DNA of 64,000 nt from Pleodorina starrii. Its lineage: Eukaryota > Chlorophyta > Chlorophyceae > Chlamydomonadales > Volvocaceae. Location of the stretch: the NCBI GenBank assembly GCA_030267565.1, contig BRXU01000002.1, forward strand, positions 1,798,001 to 1,862,000, written 5' to 3'. A program made the position numbers and the translations under genes. Below, one piece after another: positions 1-10,102 of this stretch. The notes under the pieces are model-generated. The model searched no databases and was not told where the DNA came from. It saw only the letters and a program-made list of their open reading frames with translations. Each line of letters opens with the position of its first letter. The stretch's first letter is position 1.

Positions 1-2655
1 CAGTCAGCGCGGTGAGCAGTCCAAACTCCAGCAGCAGTGTCCCCGCACAGGCGGTGCAGGTGCTGTTGTGAGCGTCACGAACCGGACCCTGCGCGCCAGG
101 GAGGGAAGGGAGAGAGGGCGGGAAGGGAGAGAGGGCGGGAAGGGAGAGGGTAGGAGGTAAGGACTGGAGGTCGGTCACAGCCCCCGGTCTGGAGGGCCCA
201 TGGTTTCCTCCTCCCCCCAAGCCCAGCCCAGCCCACCGCCCTTCAGACCCCCCATCGACTCGACCCCACTCGACCCCACTCGACCCGACCCGACTCGACT
301 CGACTCACGTTCACCAGGTGTACAAACAGCGCCGGCAGCCCCGACGGAGTGTCGAAGGCAGGCAGCAGCTTGTCGGCCAATTGTACGGCCTTGCGCAGGA
401 AGATGCCGTCGTACACCGGCGGCGCCGCAGCTGCTGCCGCTGCTTCTAACCCTGCTGCCGCTACCCCTGCTGCCGCTGCTGCTGCTGCCGCTGCTGCAAG
501 GTCGTGGTCCGCCTCCGGGCTCGACAGGGCGGCGGCGGGGGGTACGGCCCCCGAATCACCCGCCGCCACCGCCACCGCCGCTGCGTCCCCGGCACTGCCG
601 ACGTCGCCGCTGACCGCCTCCTCCGGGGCTCCCGGCTCCACCGGCCCCACCCCCGCAACATCCTGCTGCGCCGTAGCGTCGTTCAGCAGTAGCCCGAGTG
701 ACTCACCGAGTGGCTCCTCGCCGCCGTCGCCAGCACCCGCACCCAGATGCCGCCGCTGCTGCTGCTGCTGCTGCTGCTGCAGGCCGCCGCCCACCTCTCC
801 AGCCCCGTCCCCCGGCTGCCCGCCCTCCAACGCAGCGGCATGCTGCTGGTGCTGCTGCTGGTGCTGCTGCTGGTGCTGCTGCTGGTGCTGCTGCTGGTGC
901 CGCGGCGGCTCCTCCTTTGGTTCCGGAGCCGCTGGCGCCGGCGACTGGCTGGACGGCGGTGCTGCTCGCTGTTCCTGGCTGCCTTCCGCCTGCTGCTGCT
1001 GCTGCTGCTGCTGCTGGTCCCCCGCCGGAAGAGGCGGCGGCGGCGCCGCCGCCGCCGCTGCGGCGGCGACCTGGGCGGCCTCCGCCGTCCCCTCCGTCAG
1101 CGCCGCCTCCAGAGCCATCACCTCCGCCAACGCCTCCTCCACCGCCGCCATCAGCCCCCCCGCCGTCCCCTCCGCCGCCTCCGCCGCCGCCGCCGCCGCC
1201 TCCTCCGCCAGCGGCGCCGGCGCCGTCAGCCCCGGGTTCCGCTCCATCAGCATGTGGCCGCTGAGCAGTCCCCCCAGCACCCGGATCACCGTCTCGAACA
1301 CATGAACCTGACACACACACAACAGGGCGGGGTGGGTGGGGGTGGGGGTAAAAGAAGATACCGCAGCGGAGACGGAGACGGGGGTGGGGGTGGGACGCGA
1401 GCGGGAGGACAAGCGGGGGACTAGAAGGAGGGGCCGCAGCTCCGCCGAGTAGTAACTGGGTGGGGGCTGAGGTGGTGGTGGTAGCTTGGCGAGGGACTTG
1501 GGAAAATGAGAAGATAAGAAGGGTAACCGAGGCGGCTCTGGCCCACCTTGATGTCTTTGTCGAAGTCGAGGTGGCTGCGGACGAGGTCCACCGCATCCGC
1601 CATGTCCTGCCGCCGATTGAGCAGCTGGGGCCAGGGAGGGGGGCAGCGGAGGAGGGAAAGGGGTGGGGCGGGGCGGGGTTGGGGCCCCACTCACGGTTAA
1701 AATCTATTCCATGGCACCCTGTACAGCCCCCCCTGGCCCCAGCGGCGTGCCTTGCCAGCCTCCACCACCACTCCGCGGAGGAGCGCAGCAGCAGCAGCCG
1801 CTCCCGCCCCTCCTGGAGCACCCCACCCCGCTCCCCCTCCTGGAGCACCCGCCTCATTGGACCCACCATCAGCGCATCCAGTGAGTCCACCAGTGTGATG
1901 GCCAGGCCCCCCTGCCAGTCCTTGCCGCTGCAGCTGAGGGGCAGCAAGTTGTCCTGGAGAGAGGGGGGAAGGGGGGAGGGCGAGGGAGTGGGCAGGTGAA
2001 TTGGGCAGTGGGGGAAGGGGCAGGAGGGGGGGCAGGAGGGGCAGCCTGTGCAGACCCCGGAGGCCCTTGGGGACCGGAGCGCGTGGTTGGGCGTGACGCG
2101 TATCGCATCGCTGGCAGGCGTGCTGCGACACAGGCGCTGCAGCACAGGTACAGCAGCCCCCATCCTGAGCTCCAAGTGCGCGCCGGGGGGGACGGTTCAC
2201 TCGCCTTTGGGAAGGCATGCTTCATGTAGTTGTTGAAGCCGTGGTCAAACATTTCCCAGGCCTGCTGCCTGTTGGGTTGAGGAGTGGGGCGCCGGAGGGC
2301 GTGAGATGCGCGGCGGGCGGGTCACGAGGCACGAGGGAGAAGGCCAACCAACGGTTAAGAGGCGTTGGCGGGGGTTGAGGGATGTGGCAAAGGACACCCC
2401 CGCGCAAAGCGTGGGCGTACCTAAGATGCTCCACATGCGTTTCGTTGATCGCGCTTTCATCATCCCAAATCGCCTGCACATAGGGAGAAACGGCGGGACG
2501 ATGGGGGCTTCGAGGCAAGGCTCGGCACGCCCGAGGCAGGGGTTGCGCCCGGATCACCGACGCTTTCTGACCTTCACTTCCCGCCCTGGCCTCCCAGCTC
2601 CGGCCAGGTGGAGAATGCCCAGTCCGAAGAAAAGTGCTGTCACAGCTGAGCGCAT
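1..2655 (-). CDS. EDEM: EDEM-type GH47 alpha-mannosidase-like protein (3' end outside window)
   Basis: Predicted ER-lumen protein that recognises or trims mannose on misfolded glycoproteins for ER-associated degradation. Model: complement(join(<1..62, 309..1307, 1547..1624, 1867..1953, 2205..2268, 2421..2473, 2578..2655)). The ATG at 2655 opens a hydrophobic signal peptide (MRSAVTALFFGLGILHLAGA). GH47 motifs follow in order: AWEMFDHGFNNYMKHAFP, LPLSCSGKDWQGG, LVDSLDALM, VFETVIRVLGGLLSGH (the conserved Glu is kept), KAVQLADKLLPAFDTPSGLP and, in the last visible exon, TACAGTLLLEFG. The exon at 309-1307 carries about 270 extra residues rich in Ala, Gln and His between the VFET and LPAFDTPSG motifs, which lie much closer together in ordinary family members. 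The intron after 2205 starts with GC. The junction between the exons at 309 and 62 is unresolved: phase does not match, so a small exon may be missing. The family call is firm; exact exon ends are less so. Confidence 0.88.
752..1067 (-). repeat. Coding trinucleotide runs (polyGln, Gln-Gln-Gln-His) in the EDEM-like gene
   Basis: The plus strand shows CTG runs near 756-782 and 990-1017 and a CTGCTGCTGGTG array near 840-901. Read on the minus strand in the gene's frame they give polyGln and repeated QQQH. GCC/GCG-rich blocks around them encode polyAla. They lie inside the GH47 insertion. Confidence 0.85.
1349..1380 (+). repeat. Dispersed intron repeat, copy 1
   Basis: TAAAAGAA then GATACCGCAGCGGAGACGG and GAGACG, in the EDEM-like intron 1308-1546, antisense to the gene. 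Confidence 0.8.
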
Positions 2656-3025
2656 GGTTCCCTCCCCAAGTCACATCTGGCAAGTCTTCATCAGCTAGGT
2701 ATTTAAAAATAAGCGTCGTGCAGCGGAAATTTCGCAGGCCCCGGCGGATGAAACTGTCAGTAGAGCTAACGAAGCAAAATGTGGAATCCGTGCTACATGA
2801 CTTTCATCTCGCCCGTAAAGCTCACTGTGTGTGGGGCTACTACCGGGATATTTTGATGTCATGAGTAGCAAGCCAGTGAAGGTAGGAGCTGTGGAGCATG
2901 GAAAGAGTGTACGTACGGCGCACGAAAACTAAATCGACGACGGACACGAACGGACGCAGGATGCACAGGCTCTAAGCGGCTTGCAAAATATCAGATACAT
3001 AGCAAAATTTATAGAGTATTAAAAA
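2656..3025. promoter_or_regulatory. Divergent intergenic region between EDEM-like and PLP-enzyme genes
   Basis: The start codons at 2655 (minus) and 3026 (plus) face away from each other with 370 bp between them, so both promoters and 5' UTRs must fit here unless further upstream exons exist. The stretch is clearly more AT-rich than its surroundings, including an AT-rich patch just before the plus-strand ATG. I see no convincing TATA box or other named element. Confidence 0.6.
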
Positions 3026-6000
3026 ATGCTGGCAGCCCGGAATCGTTGTCCTGTCGCTGGGCAGCAATTGCCCAGCGGCGCAGTTAGCGCGCCTCTTGCG
3101 CCGAGGCCTGTTCAACCTCCACGAAGCCTCATAATTGCACACGGCGAGCGTCGCTCCGCAAACCGAACCAAATGGGCTACTGCCGAGCCGCCAGCGACTC
3201 AGGGCCCAGTCGTCGATGAGCCGGTGCAGGAGCTCTCCGTCGCTGACCAGGTGCGGATGACACACCGATGCATGCAATTATTCAAGCTTATGCGAAACCA
3301 CATCAACGAGCTGCTAATAGCGGTCGTCGCACGCTGACGGCCCAGAAGGCCGTTTGCAGTTCGTTGCAGCTCGTGGCTGTCGACGCGGCTGGCCAGCTTG
3401 GGCCGCAAACACCGCCATCTCCACGCGCAGCCCCCTCCCTGTCAATCAGCTCGCCTTCCTGTAACCACTTTCAGCTTATCTGGGCTTCACGCAGCGGCGG
3501 CAGTGCAACGCCCGCCTGCACCCGCGCTCTCGGCAGCCCAGGGCCGCAACCCCCTCCCCCCGTGTCATGCACCCACATCCCCACCCCCCCACCCCACCCC
3601 ACCCCCTCCAACCACCCCTACAGATCTGGTCCTGCTCCCAGGACCTCGCCCCCGTGTTCTCCGAGGTGGACCGGCTGGTGGCCGCCAATGTGCGCAAGGT
3701 GCAGCGGGCCTTCCGTGATCACCGCATCGGTCCGCACCACTTCCAGGGCTCCACCGGTTACGGACACGGAGACCTGGGCCGAGAGGCGCTGGACTCGGTG
3801 AGGGGGCGGGTCTCGGGGTCGGGAGGGGGGAGGGGGGGGGAGGGAGGGGGGAGGGGGGGGGGACTCGGACTCGGACTCGGTCGGGAGGTGGGGTGGGGGG
3901 GGTGGGGAATTCGGATTCGGACTCGGTCGGGAGGTGGGGGGGAGGGGGAGGGGGCGGGGGAGGAGGAGGAGGAGGGGAGTCGGGGGAGACCCCCACGTGC
4001 GCCCACACGCGCCCTACCCTGCCCGTGGATACGTGCCACCCACACGCCGCTCATATACCCACACGATGCCTGCTGGCCTGCAGGTAATGGCCCAGGTGAT
4101 GGGGGCCGAGGCGGCTCTGATGCGGGTCCAGTTCGTGAGCGGCACCCACGCAATCGCCAGTGCACTGTACGCGGTGCTGCGACCCGGGGACGAAATGCTG
4201 GCGGTGGCGGGACAGTGAGTACTTGGGGGGGGGTGAGGGGGCGGGGGGGTTGAGGAGGCAGGGGGAGAGGGGAGGAGGAGGGTGAAGGAGGGCGGGCTGG
4301 GGTGGTGGGGGTGCGGGCAGGCCGTAGCGAGCACACTCCTTGGCACGCTGGTACGTTACGAGTGCCGTGTGCTGTGTGAGCGTTCCCGCCTTCCCGCCTG
4401 CCTGTTCAGACGGCCCTATTTCGCCCTTTCCCCCCACACGCCGTCTCCGTCTCCGCTGCTGTATCTTCTTTTTATCCACCTGCCTCCCTTCCCCTTCCTC
4501 CCACACGTCCTCCATCGACCTGTGTGCGACCTGTACGGCAGTCCGTACGACACGATGGAGGAGGTGATCGGCACCCGCGGCACCCCCGGCCACGGTTCGC
4601 TCCAGGAGTGGGGAGTGAGCTACCGGGAGTTGGCGCTGACGGGGGAGGGGCGGATCGACTGGGAGGCACTCAAGACAGCCATTGTGCCGGGTGAGGGGTG
4701 TGAGGGGGGGGGAGGTAAGGGTCGAGTATGATTAGGGTATGACACCCTACTAAAGTGGCAAGCTGACAGGCTGACTACTGAAGTAGTAGTACGACAGGTT
4801 TTGTTGGAAAGACCTGAAATCGTCCCCCAACTGGCCCCCTAAGCCACCTCCCTCTCCCCGGCTCCCCCCTCCAGGCAAGACCCGGGTGGCGCACATTCAG
4901 CGCTCGTGTGGTTACGCGCTGCGCCCCACTCTGTCCATTGATGAGATCGGCCGCGCGGTGCAGGTGGGAGCAGAGGGGGGGGCGGGGGCTGCGGAGGGGA
5001 TGTGGGTGGGATCTGGGCCGCGAAACCAAACGAAACCTGCTCTCTCCCCCTTCCCCATCACTCCCTTACCCCCATCACCCCCTTCCCCTACACCCCCTCC
5101 CCCCCCCAGATCATCAAGGCCCAGGACCCCAGTGTGGTGGTCACTGTGGACAACTGCTACGGCGAGTTCACAGACACCCGGGAGCCGTGTGATGTGGGCG
5201 CAGACCTGGCCATGGGCTCACTCATCAAGAACCCGGGTAGGGCGGGGCGGCGGGGAGTAAGGGCCCGGCGAGTGTGTGTGTGTGTGCCGTGGTACTAAAG
5301 ACCCTTGGGGAGGGGGTGCCGAAAAAGATACCGTACCGCAGCGAAGGGACGGAGACGGCGGTGGGAGGGGGAGGTTCCCGCATTCCATTCTCGTCCCCCA
5401 CCCTCACCCCCACCTGTCAGCCTCCCTCATTTTCCTCTGATCCTTCTGATACGTCTCCGTTTACGGTTCTGATACGTCTCCGTTTACGGTTCTGATACGT
5501 CTCCGTTTACGGTTCTGATACGTCTCCGTTTACGGTTCTGATACGTCTCCGTTTACGGTTCTGATACGTCTCCGTTTACGGTTCTGATACGTCTCCGTTT
5601 ACGGTTCTGATACGTCTCCGTTTACGGCCTCCGACCTATACCTGGATACCCCTCTCCCCCCCCCGGCAGTGACTCATTGTTTTATAAAGGAGCTTATCAC
5701 TCCCTGACCCCCCCGGCAGGCGGCACCATCGCCCCCGGCGGCGGCTACGTGGCGGGTCGCGCCGACCTGATCGGCCGTGTTGCCGCCCGCCTGTACGCCC
5801 CCGGCATCGGTATCGATGCGGGCGGGGTGCCTGGATCCACACTGCGGATCTTCTTCCAGGGGCTGTTTCTGGCGCCGCAGACCACGGGGGAGGCGCTCAA
5901 GGGAGGGCGGCTGGTGGCGGAGGTGAGGGGCGGAGAGGGCCGGGGCGGGGGGGGGGGAGAGGAGGAGCGGGGCTGCGGAGGGGGGGCGGGGACGCGGCTG

Positions 6001-6956
6001 CGGGTCGGGGGGTAGGGTGAAGGGGCGGTGGTGGGGGGGCGGGTTCAGCGAAGGTGGGGGCGGTGGCGGCGTGGGGCGGTGGGAGAGAGCGAGCAGGCCC
6101 TCTCCCTCTCCCTCTCCCTGAGCGGTCTGGAGTGCTTTGTCCCTCGCCCCCTCCGTGGCTCCTTAACCCTCTTCCTGACTGACTCACTCTCCTCTCCTTC
6201 CTTTCCTTTTGTTCCCTTTCTTTCGGACTATGTTCTATTTCCCCCCGCTTCGCCCTCCTCCCCTCCCCCTTCCCCCCAAACCCCTCAGCTACTCCACCGT
6301 GATGGCTTCACCGTCATCCCCGCCCCCGGAGTTCCCGAGGTGTGGTCCATGATCACTGCCGTACAACTGCGCTCCCGCGAGCGCATGACGGCCTTCTGCC
6401 GCGGCATCCAGCGAACCTGCCCCATCGGGTCGTACATCTCCCCGGAACCAGGTGGGCAGTACGGCAGTGCGGTACGACAGCAGGAAGGCTGCGGCGATGC
6501 AAGAAGGCTGCGGGGGGTGGGTGGGTGGGGGAGGGAAGGGAGCTGTGGGGGAAGGCGGGTAGGGGAGCTGGAGAGCGGGAGGGAGGTGACGGGGGAGCCG
6601 AAGGCCCCAAAAACGCCGTGGCACGTCGTTCGTGCAGTGTACGGCGCCTAAAATCCCACACCTTTCGAAATCCCGCTGTGCCGGCCGGCCGACCTGCCAT
6701 CACGCCGCGGCGCCTCGCCTTTGTTTTTGTCGTGCGCCCGTTATGTACGACAGGTGTCACAGCAGGGTACGGCGACGAGGTGATCTTCGCGGACGGCACC
6801 TTCATCGATGGCAGTACGGCGGAGCTGTCGGCGGACGGCCCGATACGGGAGCCGTACGTGGTGTACTGCCAGGGCGGTACACACTGGACCCACTGGGCGC
6901 TGGCGCTGGAGGGCGCGGTCACGTCGCTGCGGGAGGCGGTTGCCAAGGATAACTGA
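3026..6956 (+). CDS. PLP-dependent aluminium-resistance / methionine gamma-lyase family protein
   Basis: Fold-type I PLP enzyme of the family typified by bacterial aluminium-resistance protein (Met_gamma_lyase); the actual substrate is not established. Model: join(3026..3250, 3624..3797, 4084..4214, 4542..4690, 4875..4963, 5110..5236, 5720..5922, 6289..6451, 6754..6956), 487 aa, all phases consistent. Exon 1 encodes a basic, Ala/Arg-rich leader of about 70 residues that resembles a plastid or mitochondrial transit peptide. Motifs in order: HFQGSTGYGHGDLGREALD, RVQFVSGTHAIASAL, HPYDTMEEVIG, VDNCYGEFTDTREP, then MGSLIKNPGGTIAPGGGYV holding the likely PLP lysine, and near the end CQGGTHWTHW. Introns hold a 23-bp minisatellite and two copies of a dispersed intron repeat. 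The family is mostly bacterial, so an ancestral transfer or organelle origin is possible. Family call strong; reaction uncertain. Confidence 0.9.
4440..4474 (-). repeat. Dispersed intron repeat, copy 2
   Basis: Reverse complement of the same repeat (CCGTCTCCGTCTCCGCTGCT, then GTATCTTCTTTTTA) in the PLP-enzyme intron 4215-4541, antisense to the gene. Confidence 0.8.
5321..5360 (+). repeat. Dispersed intron repeat, copy 3
   Basis: A version with small insertions (GAAAAAGATACCGTACCGCA, then GCGAAGGGACGGAGACGGCG) in the PLP-enzyme intron 5237-5719, sense orientation. Confidence 0.7.
5444..5627 (+). repeat. 23-bp minisatellite, 8 copies, in an intron
   Basis: Eight near-perfect head-to-tail copies of a 23-bp unit containing CTGATACGTCTCCGTTTACGG fill 184 bp of the intron between the exons ending at 5236 and starting at 5720. 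There are no unique spacers between units. Confidence 0.95.
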
Positions 6957-8734
6957 CAGCCGATACCTGACAGCAACTAAATAACCGACAACTGCCAACC
7001 GACGGCTGATTCTGGCCGCGGCAGGTGCAGAGCGCGCAGGGAATCGGGCCGGAGAGGAGAGGGGGGAGAGCGCGAATAAAGCAAGCGAGGCACCCTGCCA
7101 CCGCTGACAAGGGGGTTGGTCCCCCGAGGGGGAGAGAGGTAACATGACGAAGAGATCGCAGACGGGGAGGCGGGAAATGCGGGTGTGGTCTCAGGGGGCA
7201 GGGGGAGCGGTGGTGGTGGTGGCGGGCCGGTGTAGCAGGGTTCAGCAGGGTTCATGTGTGCCAGTGGGACAGTGCGTCAGGCAGCAGCGGGAGTGGAGAG
7301 AGCGAACCGTGCACTGCATCATGCCGGGGTGGGAGCGGTGAGGGACTACCAGGCCAAGTGGACGGGGCACGGGGGGAGGGAAATTCTTTCGAGTTGCCTT
7401 GGAGTTGATTTGGGTCGGCGGGCGAGGAGGAGCGGACAGGCTGGCTGGATGGATGCTTCGGATTGCATCGCATCTGATCTGATGTGATCTGACCTGATCT
7501 GATCTGATCTGGGTGATTTGGGTCGGCGGGCGGCCGGCGGGGGGCCGTCCCATGCGACCGCCCCCGCCCGGGGCTGGTTGGGCACGCTTGGGCTGGGGCC
7601 CGATCAGCGGCGTATGAGGGTATGGGGTGAGCCCAGGGCCCTGAGCAAGTGATGCTAACGTTTTTATTCCTTTTTTGAGGGTGACAGTGATGAATGTTAC
7701 CGCAAGCGGCCGGCGGCGCGAGTTATTGTGACACCAGTGACGCCGGGGCGACGGGCGCGTGGGTCCAAGTCTTTTTGTTTTAGTCAAGGGGGCCTCTAGA
7801 GCGCACTGCGAAGGCGTGGCTCCAGGGGTGGAGGGGAGAGGTGATTGGGGCAACTCCAGGGAAGGTGCAAGCGTGCTGGCCGCGGCAGTGCCGTGCTGGG
7901 TGGTGGCGGCGGTTGTGCGGCCGCGCTGCGGCGGTAGAGAGAGCGAGGGGGGTTGGTTGGCTGGTTGCGACCTGTGTGTGGGGCGGGGCAGGAGCAGGTG
8001 TAAGGTTTTATGGCCTGGCGGCTGTTCAGCGTCGCATTGTAAGTTTCGACAGGAGACTGGCATTTGCTCGGGGAGCGGGGTGCGCGTTGTTAGGAGGGTT
8101 GGGGTCCACCCTGGTGCAGCGGCTCCCAGGAAGGCCCCTCGTCCCGTGGGTCTTGTGACCGTAGCGATACAACAGATAGTGAAGTAGCTTCCTTCGCATC
8201 TGCTTGAACCCTTTATTATTGTTTGCGCAGGCTTCTCGACAAAGGTTCCTGACAGGCTGCTCGCCGCGGCTTATCAGTCTGTGTTGCAAAGCAAATAAAC
8301 AGCTCCCAGCATAATGAGACTTGTGCAATTTCGCCGATTACAGATTTTCCAGTGGAGACAGCAAACACCCTAGTCGGCCGGAAGCGGTTGTACGGCACTT
8401 GTCAGAGTAGTTTGGCAAGGGACTGCGATCAAAGCAAGGTCAAGCTTCCGTGGTAAACTTTCTCATCATCCCACTTACAGCTGCTTTCGGCGCCCGCATC
8501 GCTGCTTTTGAGCCGCCCTTTGGACCGCACTCCCTTTGGTGGGAGGCGGCGTAGCGAACTAGTGACCGTTTCGGAGGTTAAACCTGCAACCATGAAGCTC
8601 CGTCAGCATCAGGGATGAGAGTGCCAGATTCAGCCGCGGAAGCGGGAGCTCGGAGGCTTTCCACCGTAACTTGTTTCTGCAACTGTTAGCCGCGCCTCTG
8701 CGACTTGGCGTCAGCACAGAGCACAGCCAGCAGC
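6957..8734. other. Intergenic: 3' region of PLP-enzyme gene and 5' region of WNK-like gene
   Basis: No coding sequence is recognisable. The first part is GC-rich and probably 3' UTR of the upstream gene. Around 7460-7512 there is a short imperfect array of GATCT/GATGT units. Beyond about 8160 the sequence becomes more AT-rich and probably holds the promoter and 5' UTR of the kinase gene. I see no clear TATA box. Confidence 0.55.
8038..8042 (+). terminator. Candidate TGTAA polyadenylation signal
   Basis: TGTAA is the usual polyadenylation signal in chlamydomonadalean algae. This copy lies about 1.1 kb after the stop codon at 6956, which would give a long 3' UTR. That length is plausible for these algae but unproven here. 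Confidence 0.5.
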
Positions 8735-10102
8735 ATGGCGGACTCGGGCCCGTCTAGCGGGCAACACAACGCAGCAGCGGGCGACGGTGACGATGAGATA
8801 GCGGAAGTGGACCCTGAGGGCAGCTACTGCCGGTACAAGGAGCCTGTGGGCAAAGGACGGTTCAAGACTGTCTTTAAGGCCTTTAACAGGTTCGTTAAAC
8901 GCGCGGAAAGCAGCCGAAAGCTGTTCTGTTGCCGCCGGTATGCATTTCCCCCGACTCTAGGTCATTTCGGCTGGTTATTGCCCTGCCAATGCAGTCAAAT
9001 CGGGATAGACGTGGCATGGAGCAAGGTTAGGGCGGATTCTAACCACTTGAGCGAGGAGCAGCTGCACAGCGTAGCCAAGGACATGATGACGGGGTTGGAG
9101 CTGGACCACCCCAACATCATCAAGTGCTTCCGGTGCTGGGAGGACCAAGAGCACGGTTGCATTAACCTGATTACGGAGCTGTTCACTTCCGGCAATTTGC
9201 GCCAGTATCGTAACATGCACAAGCACCTCGACCTGAAGGCCGTCAAGCGCATGGCTAAGCAGATCCTGCGGGGCCTCCAGTATCTCCACAGCATGACTCC
9301 CTCTGTCACGCACGGGGACTTGCGCTGTGACAAGATATACGTGAACGGCCACAGCGGCGAAATTAAGATCGGCGACCTCGGTCTGGCGACCCTGCTGCCC
9401 TATCGCTGGGAGGAGCATGAAGGCCACAAAGGCGCATTTGACACCTCGGTGGACGTGTTTGCGTTCGGCCTGTGCATGCTGGAGCTGATTACCCTGAAGC
9501 AGCTGGACCCGCAGCACTGCTCGGACTGGCCGCACCTGCTGCAGGAGGTGCCGGACGAGGAGGCGCGGGCGTTCATCGGGAAGTGCTTGGGACCCTTGGA
9601 CCAGCGGCCGACGGCGGAGCAGCTGCTCGCGGACCCGTTTTTCAACGTGCGGAAGGACGCCATCGCCCGCCCCGCTTCCACAGTGGATGTGGACGCTGCC
9701 GCGTCGGCGATGCCCCTGGAGCCGGGCGCAGTGCAGGGCTCTGCTCCGCGGCGGTCGGACGACCCGCTGGCAGGGTCCGGGGTGAAGGAGGAAGTCGGGA
9801 CGGGCGAGAGCATTGCAGTCGGGCGGCTCAAAGGCGAGGACTACGAGTTCGTCTTCAGCGCAAAGACCGTGGATGGCAAGCTGCACTTCCAGCTAACGAT
9901 GCTGGGCGTGACGAAGCCGGGCGAGGAGAACCAGCTCAAGCGCGACATCGAGTTCGTGTTCGATCCGGAGATGGACACGGCCGACAGCCTGGCGGGCGAG
10001 CTCTCGCAGCAGTTTAACCTGAGCCCCACGGATACGGAGATCTGCGCAGCGGCACTGAAGGAGTACCTGGCGAAGGAGCTGGGGAATGAGGCGAACGACT
10101 AG
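8735..10102 (+). CDS. WNK: WNK-like protein kinase with degenerate catalytic core and OSR1_C domain
   Basis: Cytosolic kinase-like signalling protein of the With-No-Lysine family. Model: join(8735..8889, 8995..10102), 420 aa; the ATG at 8735 is chosen because the frame upstream of it has no other ATG. The 105-bp intron 8890-8994 is in frame; removing it restores the family sequence KAFNSQIGIDVAWSKV. The glycine loop GKGRFKTVFKAF keeps the WNK-type lysine in strand beta-2 (about residue 44). The catalytic loop reads HGDLRCDK where active WNKs have HRDLKCDN, and the GTPEFMAPE activation-segment motif is absent: GDLGLATLLPYRWEE runs straight into TSVDVFAFGLCMLEL. DLG is kept. The C-terminus (about residues 330-405) matches the OSR1_C domain, which binds RFxV/I peptides in this family. 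Likely a pseudokinase or scaffold. Fold call strong; activity inferred. Confidence 0.88.
   Translation: MADSGPSSGQHNAAAGDGDDEIAEVDPEGSYCRYKEPVGKGRFKTVFKAFNRFVKRAESSRKLFCCRRYAFPPTLGHFGWLLPCQCSQIGIDVAWSKVRADSNHLSEEQLHSVAKDMMTGLELDHPNIIKCFRCWEDQEHGCINLITELFTSGNLRQYRNMHKHLDLKAVKRMAKQILRGLQYLHSMTPSVTHGDLRCDKIYVNGHSGEIKIGDLGLATLLPYRWEEHEGHKGAFDTSVDVFAFGLCMLELITLKQLDPQHCSDWPHLLQEVPDEEARAFIGKCLGPLDQRPTAEQLLADPFFNVRKDAIARPASTVDVDAAASAMPLEPGAVQGSAPRRSDDPLAGSGVKEEVGTGESIAVGRLKGEDYEFVFSAKTVDGKLHFQLTMLGVTKPGEENQLKRDIEFVFDPEMDTADSLAGELSQQFNLSPTDTEICAAALKEYLAKELGNEAND

Noticed and set aside
243..2252. Overlapping long open frames on both strands over the EDEM-like gene
   Set aside because: High GC leaves few stop codons in all frames. 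Only the minus-strand set carries GH47 motifs with matching splice phases.
5444..5627. CRISPR-like array
   Set aside because: The 23-bp units are directly adjacent with no unique spacers, and the DNA is eukaryotic nuclear.
8705..8734. Upstream TTG as start of the WNK-like protein
   Set aside because: An ATG in frame at 8735 gives a normal start. A non-ATG start is not needed.
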